A stretch of DNA of 37,175 nt from Syntrophomonadaceae bacterium (lineage in GTDB: Bacteria; Bacillota; Dethiobacteria; DTU022), in assembly GCA_007119615.1 (NCBI GenBank), contig SKPH01000044.1, forward strand, positions 1 through 37,175. Reading direction: 5' to 3'. Every line of letters begins with the position of its first letter. Position 1 is the stretch's first letter. The notes under the pieces are model-generated. The model was not told the DNA's origin and did no database searches. It saw only the letters and a program-made list of their open reading frames with translations. Shown here in pieces: positions 29,607 through 37,175 of the stretch. The position numbers and the translations under genes are program-made.

Positions 29607-30842
29607 ATGCAGGCTGACTTAATTTGTGTCGGCAATGAATTGCTGACCGGCCTTGTTGAAAACAGTAACGCCGGCTTTCTGGCCCGACGCCTCTGTTCTG
29701 TTGGGATCCCGGTAAGTGAAATAAGTGTTGTAGCCGATGATGAAAAAGTGATCCGGGCTGCCCTCGGTAAAGCGTTAAAAGCGTGCGATTTAGTTATCCT
29801 GACCGGCGGACTGGGTCCTACCGATGATGATATAACCAGGGAGGCGGTTGCAGCTATCCTTGGCCTGCCCCTTGTCCTCAACCGGAAGTGGTTGGAAAAA
29901 ATGGAGCAATTTTTTTGTAAGCGCGGCCTTAAAATGCCCAAAAATAACCGAAAGCAGGCGCTTGTCATCGAAGGAAGCACGATCCTGGAAAATAAACGGG
30001 GGACAGCCCCGGGGTCGATGATAGAACATGAAGGCAGTTTAATTGTTCTGCTTCCCGGCCCGCCGCATGAACTGCAAATGATGTTCGATGAACAGGTTCT
30101 TCCGTATCTTGTCGGGCACAACCGGGGAAACCTTACTACGGTAAAAACACTGAAATGCATCGGCCTGGGAGAATCGATGCTGGAAGAAAAAATTAAGTCC
30201 GCCGGTGAATGGGATCTGCCCCAAATCTCATATGTGGCCAGGGGATTTGAAGTCGACCTGCAGATCAAAGGATGCGGAGACCCGGCCTCTGCTTCCGCAG
30301 CACTGGCAGACGCAGAAAAGCGCCTGAGATCCGCTCTCGGTACCTATATTTTCGGCAGCGATGATCAAACCCTGGCCGGTACGGTAGCCGAAATTTTAAT
30401 AGCCGGAAAGCTGACCCTCGGTTTGGCTGAATCGTGCAGCGGAGGCCTTTTATCTGACATCATTACCGACATACCGGGAAGTTCAAAGTTTTACCGGGGC
30501 GGTGTGGTTGTCTACAACCCGGATGCAAAAGTAGAAGTGCTTGGTCTAAGCCGGTCTCTGTTGAATCACGAGGGAGAAGTAAGCGATGCAGTGGCAAGGG
30601 CAATGGCCGAGGGAGCAAGATCACTTTTCAGGGCAGATCTGGGTGTCGGAATAACCGGAATTGCCGGCCCCGACAGTGACTTATCGGGAAGCCCTGTTGG
30701 CCTCGTTTATGTTGCCGTGTCTTCACCGGACTTGTGTGACAGCATGGAACTGAATTTTGGCGGCGGGAGAAGAGCAGTTAAAGAGAGATCGGCTCAAATC
30801 GCCCTGGATATGATCAGGAAAATTGTTCTTACCGGGAATTAA
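29607..30842 (+). CDS. cinA: CinA family competence/damage-inducible protein (two-domain)
   Basis: VGNELLTGLVENSNAGFLARRL, LTGGLGPTDDDITREAVA, C-terminal LGLAESCSGGLLSDIITDIPGSSKFYRGGVVVYN. Confidence 0.95.
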   Translation: MQADLICVGNELLTGLVENSNAGFLARRLCSVGIPVSEISVVADDEKVIRAALGKALKACDLVILTGGLGPTDDDITREAVAAILGLPLVLNRKWLEKMEQFFCKRGLKMPKNNRKQALVIEGSTILENKRGTAPGSMIEHEGSLIVLLPGPPHELQMMFDEQVLPYLVGHNRGNLTTVKTLKCIGLGESMLEEKIKSAGEWDLPQISYVARGFEVDLQIKGCGDPASASAALADAEKRLRSALGTYIFGSDDQTLAGTVAEILIAGKLTLGLAESCSGGLLSDIITDIPGSSKFYRGGVVVYNPDAKVEVLGLSRSLLNHEGEVSDAVARAMAEGARSLFRADLGVGITGIAGPDSDLSGSPVGLVYVAVSSPDLCDSMELNFGGGRRAVKERSAQIALDMIRKIVLTGN

Positions 30843-30861
30843 TGTTGGAGGTAAGAATTCA

Positions 30862-30927
30862 AAAACCGAAGCTTGCAGCTTTGAAGTTGGAAAAGATAAA
30901 AATATAACCATCCTGCAAGCCGGTTTT
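30862..30927 (+). repeat. Long-loop imperfect inverted repeat downstream of cinA (possible terminator)
   Basis: AAAACCG(aa)GCTTGCAG - 34-nt A-rich loop - CTGCAAGCCGGTTTT. Confidence 0.6.
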
Positions 30928-30970
30928 AACGTTGCCTGCTATACCGGACCTGATGAAGGAGGGTGAGCTG

Positions 30971-31537
30971 TTGCTTAGATTGTTTGTAGCTATTGGGCTT
31001 ACCGAAAAACAAAAAGATCAACTTACGGCCTTGCAGAATAAACTGAAAGATTACATGGACGGGGTGCGCTGGGTACGCCCGGAAGCGATGCACCTGACCT
31101 TAAATTTTATGGAAGCTGTTGAAGAAGAGAGAGCTGCCCTGATCCAGGAAGCCATGGACGGGGCAGTTGAAGATCTTAAACCGTTTAAGATACAGTTCGG
31201 AAGCTGCGGGGTATTCCCTTCGCCCGGGAAAGCAAGAGTGCTCTGGATCGGAATTGAGGAAGGAGAAGCGCCGATTAAGGAATTGGCCTCGAAACTGGAG
31301 AGTAATCTGGCTGCGCATAATTTTAAAAAGGAAGAACGGATTTACCATCCTCACCTGACTATCGGACGCATCCGTGGCAGGGTTCACCAAAATAAGATCA
31401 ATAAATTTCTTGAGCAGGAAAAAATGTTTCAAACATCGGCAGCCGAAGCCCGTGAAGTTATTCTATACCAGAGCCGTTTATCAAACCGGGGCGCGGTTCA
31501 TACGGCAGTCTACAGAACGGCTTTTAGGAAAATATGA
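30971..31537 (+). CDS. thpR: RNA 2',3'-cyclic phosphodiesterase (2H / LigT family)
   Basis: LRLFVAIGLTEKQKDQL, MHLTLNFMEAVEEE (HxT), YHPHLTIGRIRG (HxT). TTG at 30971 with aaggagggtg RBS; the ORF track begins at 30932. Confidence 0.92.
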   Translation: MLRLFVAIGLTEKQKDQLTALQNKLKDYMDGVRWVRPEAMHLTLNFMEAVEEERAALIQEAMDGAVEDLKPFKIQFGSCGVFPSPGKARVLWIGIEEGEAPIKELASKLESNLAAHNFKKEERIYHPHLTIGRIRGRVHQNKINKFLEQEKMFQTSAAEAREVILYQSRLSNRGAVHTAVYRTAFRKI

Positions 31538-31662
31538 TGTTCTTTATTCTGCCGAAAATTTCTTAAGGAAGAAAGAGATAACCGGGTTAAAATGGCAGGA
31601 GATTGTTGGTTGGAAAAAGAACTAATGAGGTTAGATCAACCCGCTTAAGGAGGTAAGGCTAA

Positions 31663-32715
31663 TTGGAAAAAGAAAAAGCACTGGAAGCAGCACTGCTACA
31701 AATTGAAAAGCAATTCGGTAAGGGATCGGTTATGAGACTTGGCCAGGATGCCATAGCGGAGATAGCATTCATTCCGACCGGCAGCCTTTCACTGGATGTT
31801 GCCCTTGGCGTAGGCGGCGTACCAAGAGGAAGAGTAATTGAAATATTCGGACCCGAATCTTCGGGTAAGACCACAGTCGCTCTCCATATTATCGCCGAGG
31901 CGCAGAAGAGAGGCGGTTTTGCCGCTTTCGTTGATGCCGAGCATGCCCTGGATCCCCAGTACGCAACCAACCTGGGAGTTAACCTGGATGAGCTGCTGGT
32001 TTCACAGCCCGATACGGGTGAACAGGCTCTTGAAATTGCTGAAGCGCTTGTAAGGAGCAATGCTATCGATGTCCTCGTTATAGACTCTGTTGCCGCTCTG
32101 GTCCCCCGCGCTGAAATCGAAGGTGAGATGGGCGATGCCCATGTCGGACTTCAGGCCAGGCTAATGTCACAGGCGCTGCGAAAACTATCCGGTGTAATCA
32201 GTAAATCGAGGACCTGTGCTATTTTTATTAACCAGATCAGGGAGAAGGTCGGGGTCATGTTTGGAAACCCCGAGGTAACACCTGGCGGGCGGGCCTTAAA
32301 ATTTTACTCCTCTGTCAGGCTTGATGTCAGAAGAATAGAATCACTGAAAATCGGATCCGACCAGATTATCGGTAACCGGACCAGGGTGAAGGTTGTTAAG
32401 AACAAGGTTGCTCCTCCGTTTAAAATAGCGGAATTCGATATTCTTTACGGCAAAGGGGTCTCGGCGGAAGGTTCGCTAATTGATCTCGGCCTGGAGCACA
32501 ATGTAATTAACAAAAGCGGCGCCTGGTACTCATATGGGGAGGAAAGGCTGGGCCAGGGCCGGGAGAATGTCAGGGAATTCCTGAAGGAAAACCCGGAGAT
32601 GCGACAGGAGATCGAGATAAAAGTACGCGAGTTGGCCGGCCTGCCGATAAACAGTTTATATACTGTTGCCGAAGGTGTTGTTACCGATACCGATGATTCG
32701 GGCAAAGAAGAGTAA
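31663..32715 (+). CDS. recA: Recombinase RecA
   Basis: [96 protein letters not shown] start. Confidence 0.98.
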   Translation: MEKEKALEAALLQIEKQFGKGSVMRLGQDAIAEIAFIPTGSLSLDVALGVGGVPRGRVIEIFGPESSGKTTVALHIIAEAQKRGGFAAFVDAEHALDPQYATNLGVNLDELLVSQPDTGEQALEIAEALVRSNAIDVLVIDSVAALVPRAEIEGEMGDAHVGLQARLMSQALRKLSGVISKSRTCAIFINQIREKVGVMFGNPEVTPGGRALKFYSSVRLDVRRIESLKIGSDQIIGNRTRVKVVKNKVAPPFKIAEFDILYGKGVSAEGSLIDLGLEHNVINKSGAWYSYGEERLGQGRENVREFLKENPEMRQEIEIKVRELAGLPINSLYTVAEGVVTDTDDSGKEE

Positions 32716-32740
32716 TTCTGAGCTACGGAGTTGACATTTT

Positions 32741-33211
32741 TTGAATGAAGAGGTGGTTCTAAAAAAAGCCCGCGCCAGGGTTCTGCGCCTTCTTGCATAC
32801 CGGGCCCGCAGCTGTAAAGAAGTCATGGAATACCTTGAACGCAAAGGCTTTTCACAAGAAATTAGCGAGAGTGTAGTAAAGGAGATGGAAAAGTACGGTT
32901 ATATAAACGACGACCGGTTTGCATCAGATTTCATTGCCTATAGAAAAGCCCGCGGAGATGGCTTAATCAAAATCCGGTATGAGCTGCAATTAAAAGGGAT
33001 CGACCAGCAGATTGTCAATGAAAAAATAGCCGAAAACTTCAGCCCGGAAGAAGATTTTTGCAGGATTAAAGAAGCGTTGAGCAGAAGAGAACCTGTAAAC
33101 GGGGAAATTGATCAGCGCTGGATCGGTCGCCAGGTGGCATATTTTAAGAGACGCGGTTTTCAGGATGGCTTAATTATCAAAGCTTTAAAAGAATATAGTT
33201 ATTTTGAGTAA
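32741..33211 (+). CDS. recX: Regulatory protein RecX
   Basis: ARARVLRLLAYRARSCKEVMEYLERKGFSQEISESVVKEMEKYGYINDDRFASDFIAYRK; adjacent to recA. Confidence 0.93.
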   Translation: MNEEVVLKKARARVLRLLAYRARSCKEVMEYLERKGFSQEISESVVKEMEKYGYINDDRFASDFIAYRKARGDGLIKIRYELQLKGIDQQIVNEKIAENFSPEEDFCRIKEALSRREPVNGEIDQRWIGRQVAYFKRRGFQDGLIIKALKEYSYFE

Positions 33212-33219
33212 ATATTAAC

Positions 33220-33248
33220 TTGACATAATATTTAATACAAGCTACACT
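33220..33248 (+). promoter_or_regulatory. Strong putative sigma-A promoter in recX-rny gap
   Basis: TTGACA (33220-33225)-N17-TACACT (33243-33248); perfect -35, optimal spacing. Confidence 0.8.
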
Positions 33249-33254
33249 TATGAA

Positions 33255-33397
33255 GTAAATCATTATACTTTATGGATGTTCAGTTCATAACTGACAAGAG
33301 AAAGCCTTGTGCCGGAAGGTACTGAGGATATATTAAAAAAGCATACAATCTTTTTGCAGGCTAAGGGATAAGTGTACCTGCGCCTGACCTTTCTCTT
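33255..33397 (+). ncRNA. Candidate structured RNA (unassigned small RNA, 6S-like to be tested, or rny leader aptamer)
   Basis: Hairpin TCAGTT-CAT-AACTGA (33280-33294); 9-bp closing helix AAGAGAAAG (33296-33304)/CTTTCTCTT (33389-33397); abutting 9-bp hairpin CCTTGTGCC-GGAA-GGTAC(t)GAGG (33305-33327) with GNRA loop. Flanked by promoter and terminator. Confidence 0.6.
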
Positions 33398-33399
33398 TT

Positions 33400-33431
33400 A
33401 AGCTGTGTCCTGGACACAGCTTATATTATTT
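33400..33431 (+). terminator. Intrinsic terminator between candidate RNA and rny
   Basis: AAGCTGTGTC-CTG-GACACAGCTT perfect 10-bp stem followed by ATATTATTTT. Confidence 0.8.
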
Positions 33432-33479
33432 TGACGGACTTATCATATCTGCGATCACAATGAGACGGAGGTGAACAAT

Positions 33480-35015
33480 ATGCTTGAAACCTTACTTTTA
33501 ATCATAGCCGCCCTGGCTGTTGGTTTTGGGGGCGGTTATTTAATTCGTAAGATGATTGCTGAAGCTAAGATTTCTTCAGCAGAAACCGCAGCGAAAAAAA
33601 TAATTGAAGAAGCGACCCAGGAAGCAAATGCCTTAAAAAGAGAAAAGCAACTCGAAGCGAAAGAAGAAGCTCACAGACTGAGAACCGAACTGGAGAAAGA
33701 AGGTAAAGAAAGACGTTCAGAGTTACAACGCCTGGAACGGCGGCTGGACCAGAAAGAGGAAAGCCTTGACCGTAAACTAAGTAATGTTGAACACAAGGAA
33801 GAAGAACTTAAAACCAAAGAAGAGGAAATTAAGAGTTTCAGGGAAGAATTGGAGCAGTTACAGCAGAAACAGCTCACAGAATTGGAGCGAGTCTCGGGTA
33901 TGAACACCGAAGATGCCAAAGAACTGCTGCTTCAAAGGGTTCGGGATGAGATTAACCATGAGATGATCAGCATGGTTAAAGAAATGGAAAGCCAGGCTAA
34001 AGCAGAAGGTGAGAAGAAAGCCCGTGAAATAGTAACGCTGGCAATTCAGCGTTATGCTGCAGATCATGTCTCCGAGTCGACTGTTTCCGTTGTATCCCTG
34101 CCAAATGATGAAATGAAAGGCCGGATTATCGGGCGTGAAGGCAGAAACATCAGGGCGTTGGAAACGCTAACCGGAATCGATTTGATTATTGATGATACCC
34201 CGGAAGCGGTGATTATTTCCGGCTTCGATCCAATCAGGCGTGAAGTTGCCCGGCTGGCTCTTGAAAAACTGGTCAGCGATGGCCGAATCCACCCGGCAAG
34301 GATTGAGGAGATTGTTGAAAAGACACGCAAAGAAGTAGATTCACAAATCAAGGAAGAAGGAGAGCGCGCCACATTTGAATCCAGAGTTCACGGCGTGCAT
34401 CCGGAATTAGTAACTTTGCTTGGTAAACTTAAATTCAGAACCAGCTACGGACAAAATGTATTACAGCACTCAATCGAAGTAGCTCATCTGGCAGGGATCA
34501 TGGCCGCAGAATTAGGACTTGACGTTACTTTTGCCAAGAGAGCAGGATTGCTGCATGATATAGGCAAAGCGATCGATCATGAAACCGAGGGTTCCCACGT
34601 CAGTATTGGCGCTGAGGTGGCCAAGAAATACAAGGAGTCCCCGGCGATTGTCAATGCAATCGAAGCTCACCATGGCGATGTTGATTTTAACACCATGGAA
34701 GCAGTGCTAATTCAGGCAGCCGATGCAATTTCTGCCGTTCGTCCCGGGGCCAGGCGGGAAACGCTGGAAGCCTATATTAAACGACTGGAAAAACTGGAAA
34801 ATATCGCTGATTCGTTCGAAGGCGTGGAGAAGTCTTACGCTATTCATGCCGGGCGGGAAATCAGAATTATGGTTAAACCCGATCGGATTGACGATTATAC
34901 CTCTATCCAGGTGGCCAGGGATATAGTTAAAAAAATCGAAGGCGAATTGGAATATCCCGGACAAATTAAAGTTACCGTAATTCGGGAAACGAGAGCTGTC
35001 GACTACGCCAAGTAA
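33480..35015 (+). CDS. rny: Ribonuclease Y
   Basis: N-terminal TM helix, long coiled-coil, KH ([29 protein letters not shown]), HD domain ([17 protein letters not shown]). ATG at 33480 after ggaggtg. Confidence 0.97.
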   Translation: MLETLLLIIAALAVGFGGGYLIRKMIAEAKISSAETAAKKIIEEATQEANALKREKQLEAKEEAHRLRTELEKEGKERRSELQRLERRLDQKEESLDRKLSNVEHKEEELKTKEEEIKSFREELEQLQQKQLTELERVSGMNTEDAKELLLQRVRDEINHEMISMVKEMESQAKAEGEKKAREIVTLAIQRYAADHVSESTVSVVSLPNDEMKGRIIGREGRNIRALETLTGIDLIIDDTPEAVIISGFDPIRREVARLALEKLVSDGRIHPARIEEIVEKTRKEVDSQIKEEGERATFESRVHGVHPELVTLLGKLKFRTSYGQNVLQHSIEVAHLAGIMAAELGLDVTFAKRAGLLHDIGKAIDHETEGSHVSIGAEVAKKYKESPAIVNAIEAHHGDVDFNTMEAVLIQAADAISAVRPGARRETLEAYIKRLEKLENIADSFEGVEKSYAIHAGREIRIMVKPDRIDDYTSIQVARDIVKKIEGELEYPGQIKVTVIRETRAVDYAK

Positions 35016-35057
35016 CATTTGCCCCTGGCGCGGCAGTCAACAAGATTTACCAGTATT

Positions 35058-35090
35058 GAGAGTGCCCTCCCGGGGCGCTCTCTTTATTTC
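35058..35090 (+). terminator. Intrinsic terminator after rny
   Basis: GAGAGTGCCC-tcccg-GGGCGCTCTC followed by tttattt. Confidence 0.85.
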
Positions 35091-35157
35091 CGGCAGGAAA
35101 CAAGGCGAAAAAAAAGAAACAGTAAAAAAAATATGTTATAAAAATGGAGTTGTTAAA

Positions 35158-35943
35158 GTGCGTATATTATTTATAGGTGATATTGTCGGCAAACCGGGTC
35201 GGGAGTGCCTTAAAAGCCAGATTCCTGAGTTGAAAAAAAACGGTCGCCTCGATTTTATAATCGCCAATGGGGAAAATGCCGCCGGTGGAATCGGGATGAC
35301 TGAAAAAGTGTTTGATGAGTTGAGAGCCGATGGAGTCGATCTGGTCACCGGCGGCAATCATATCTGGGATCAGCAGGATATTTACAACTTTATTGATCGA
35401 GAACCGAGGATGATCAGACCGGCTAACTATCCCGTGGAAACTACTCCCGGACTGGGAGCGTCCGTTATTGAAAAAAAGAAGGGAAAATCCAGGCTGGGAG
35501 TGATTAATTTAATGGGCCGGGTTTTTATGAAACCTGTTGACTGCCCGTTTCGATCCGCCGATCGGGAGATAGCTTTTCTGAAGCAGAAGGCTGAAGTGAT
35601 TATAGTTGATTTCCATGCGGAAGCGACTTCAGAAAAACAGGCCCTGGGCTGGTACCTGGACGGACAGGTCGGCGCAGTTATCGGTACACATACCCATGTG
35701 CAAACAGCAGATCAGAGGATTTTGCCGGCTGGAACTGCTTATATTTCAGATGTGGGTATGTCCGGGCTCTATGATTCGATCCTGGGAGTCGACAAAGGAG
35801 GCCCGCTGAAGAGGTTTCTGACCCAGCTGCCCCACAAGCTAAGTATATCCGAAGGCAAAACCCTCTTCAACGCAGTAATTATCGAAATAAATGATGCTAC
35901 CGGAAAAGCGGAAACAATTGAAAGGATATCAGAAGTTGTTTAA
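35158..35943 (+). CDS. ymdB: YmdB-family metallophosphoesterase
   Basis: VRILFIGDIVGKPGRECL, IANGENAAGGIGMT, VTGGNHIWDQQDIYNFID, VIIVDFHAEATSEKQALGWYLDGQVGAVIGTHTHVQTADQRI. GTG at 35158 favoured; the longer ORF starts before the preceding terminator. Confidence 0.94.
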   Translation: MRILFIGDIVGKPGRECLKSQIPELKKNGRLDFIIANGENAAGGIGMTEKVFDELRADGVDLVTGGNHIWDQQDIYNFIDREPRMIRPANYPVETTPGLGASVIEKKKGKSRLGVINLMGRVFMKPVDCPFRSADREIAFLKQKAEVIIVDFHAEATSEKQALGWYLDGQVGAVIGTHTHVQTADQRILPAGTAYISDVGMSGLYDSILGVDKGGPLKRFLTQLPHKLSISEGKTLFNAVIIEINDATGKAETIERISEVV

Positions 35944-35975
35944 AGTTCTAATTTTATATAATTCATATAATTCTG

Positions 35976-36004
35976 GCAGGAATTTGACTAATTAAGCCGA
36001 ATAT
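35976..36004 (+). promoter_or_regulatory. Putative sigma-H promoter of spoVS
   Basis: GCAGGAATT (35976-35984)-N11-GCCGAATAT (35996-36004), matching RNAGGAWWW-N11/12-RNNGAATWW at every specified position. Confidence 0.75.
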
Positions 36005-36036
36005 GCTATTTAAAGCCGCAAAGGAGGCATCTCTCA

Positions 36037-36297
36037 ATGGAAGTATTAAAAGTCTCAGCAAAATCCAACCCCAATTCTGTAGCCGGAGCCCTTGCCGGTG
36101 TACTCAGGGAAAGAGGAGGAGCGGAAATACAAACTATTGGTGCCGGTGCCCTGAATCAAGCTGTCAAAGCTGTTGCGATCGCCAGGGGTTTTGTTGCTCC
36201 CGGGGGTATTGATCTGATCTGTATTCCGGCTTTTACGGATATCGAGATCGACGGTGAGGAAAGGACAGCAATTAAATTGATTATTGAGCCTCGCTAA
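36037..36297 (+). CDS. spoVS: Stage V sporulation protein S
   Basis: MEVLKVSAKSNPNSVAGALAGVLRERGGAEIQTIGAGALNQAVKAVAIARGFVAPGGIDLICIPAFTDIEIDGEERTAIKLIIEPR; near-canonical SpoVS. Confidence 0.98.
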   Translation: MEVLKVSAKSNPNSVAGALAGVLRERGGAEIQTIGAGALNQAVKAVAIARGFVAPGGIDLICIPAFTDIEIDGEERTAIKLIIEPR

Positions 36298-36333
36298 CAG
36301 TAAACCTGACTTTTATAACCTGTCAGTTCTGCG

Positions 36334-36370
36334 CGCCCTCTTTAATTATGCCTGTGAGGGTGTTTTTTTA
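36334..36370 (+). terminator. Likely intrinsic terminator after spoVS
   Basis: CGCCCTC - 15-nt loop - GAGGGTG (one G-U) followed by TTTTTTT. Confidence 0.75.
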
Positions 36371-36423
36371 GTACACTATACAATGTAATTATTTCTATCC
36401 CGTAAAGGTGCGGTCTATTAAAT

Positions 36424-37175
36424 ATGGAATCCCTGAAAAAGGTAGATTTTCACATCCACAGTAATGCATCGGATGGTTGTTACAGTCCACGGAAGCTGAT
36501 ACAGACTCTCTCAGAAGCCGGGTTGGCAGCAGCTGGTCTAACCGACCATGACACAGTGAGTGGATTGCAGGAAGCTCAGGAAGCTGCAAATGAGTTCGGT
36601 ATTGAGCTGATCCCGGGTGTTGAAATCTCTGTCCTGGATGACGACGTTGAAGTCCATATTCTCGGCTATTATCCCCGGGATCTCATCCGGTTAACAGCGG
36701 CGCTGGAGAAAATGCAGCAGGAAAGATTTATCCGTATGGAGCAAATTATCGAAAAGTTAAAAAACAGCGGTTTCAGAATAAATACCGAAGATGTTCTGAC
36801 AGAAGCGGGAAGGGCAGCCCCGGGCAGATTGCACCTGGCCCGTCTTATGGTTAAAAAGAAATACGTTCATACCCCGGCCGAGGCCTTTTCATTATATTTA
36901 AACCGCGGGCAGGCGGCATATGTGCCGCGCCGGACCCCGGGAATCGAAGAGATTATGAGTTTGCTGAGCGGCGTTGGGGCGATAACTGTGATTGCCCATC
37001 CCGGCGAAAAAGGAAAAAGAACCGTTGAAAAGCTTTTACCCTTAGGGCTTGAAGGAATTGAGGTGTTCCATCCCGACCATAACAAACCGTTAGCCCGGTA
37101 TTTCCGGAACCTCGCTCTGGATAAAAAACTGCTTATTACCGGAGGGTCTGATTTTCACGGCGATCCAGGTCCCGG
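36424..37175 (+). CDS. PHP-domain phosphoesterase (RNase AM/TrpH-like), 3' truncated by window edge
   Basis: Open frame to window end, not in the ORF track: MESLKKVDFHIHSNASDGCYSPRKLIQTLSEAGLAAAGLTDHDTVSG...LIPGVEISVLDDDVEVHILGYY...ITVIAHPGE...GGSDFHGD. Confidence 0.9.
   Translation, partial: MESLKKVDFHIHSNASDGCYSPRKLIQTLSEAGLAAAGLTDHDTVSGLQEAQEAANEFGIELIPGVEISVLDDDVEVHILGYYPRDLIRLTAALEKMQQERFIRMEQIIEKLKNSGFRINTEDVLTEAGRAAPGRLHLARLMVKKKYVHTPAEAFSLYLNRGQAAYVPRRTPGIEEIMSLLSGVGAITVIAHPGEKGKRTVEKLLPLGLEGIEVFHPDHNKPLARYFRNLALDKKLLITGGSDFHGDPGP

Noticed and set aside
31538-31662. Search for a LexA/SOS box (CGAAC-N4-GTTYG type) upstream of recA
   Set aside because: No convincing match in the recA upstream gap; the only near-palindromic stretch (gaaaatttc) is not a Firmicute SOS box. 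Control may lie upstream of cinA or elsewhere.
33305-33327. Possible SRP RNA domain IV (CCGGAAGG-like apical segment)
   Set aside because: GGAA tetraloop is present, but the diagnostic asymmetric internal loop sequence (AGGUC...AAGCAGC) is not; only a short resemblance.
33430-33458. Second promoter for rny after the terminator (TTGACG...)
   Set aside because: A good -35-like TTGACG exists, but no acceptable -10 at 16-18 bp spacing (ATCACA/TCACAA); too weak to call.
33471-33479. GTG at 33471 as rny start
   Set aside because: It lies within the SD (ggaggtg) of the better-placed ATG at 33480.
35056-35157. N-terminal extension of the ymdB ORF (MRVPSRGALFISGRKQGEKK...)
   Set aside because: Its start overlaps an intrinsic terminator stem (35058-35090) and lacks an SD; the conserved protein begins VRILFIGDIVG at 35158.

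Overview
This 37.2 kb window looks like a core-genome segment of an endospore-forming Clostridia-type Firmicute. All 36 supported protein-coding genes lie on the + strand. They form a near-continuous translation / RNA-metabolism / isoprenoid / recombination super-cluster: HDAC-like (5' partial), DUF1015, rpsB-tsf-pyrH-frr-uppS-cdsA-dxr-rseP-ispG, a GT2 glycosyltransferase, rimP-nusA-ylxR(rnpM)-infB-rbfA-nrnA-truB-ribF, rpsO-pnp, dut, rnj, a diacylglycerol-kinase-like gene, uppP, ftsK/spoIIIE, rimO, cinA, thpR, recA-recX, rny, ymdB, spoVS, and a 3'-truncated PHP phosphoesterase. I saw no mobile elements, CRISPR arrays, rRNA or tRNA genes, and no obvious defence or novel enzymatic system. The most interesting material is non-coding. 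The recX-rny gap (33212-33479) contains a strong sigma-A promoter, a compact multi-helix RNA with a GNRA-capped hairpin, and an intrinsic terminator. This is either an unannotated small RNA (6S should be tested) or an attenuator-type leader of RNase Y. Other signals are a regularly interrupted hairpin before rpsO, a possible pseudoknot before rpsB, tandem hairpins before rimP-nusA, and a consensus-matching sigma-H promoter before spoVS. At protein level, EF-Ts ends in an unusual CCCG tail, and S2 and NusA carry long acidic low-complexity tails. All calls come from reading the sequence; no database or folding program was run.
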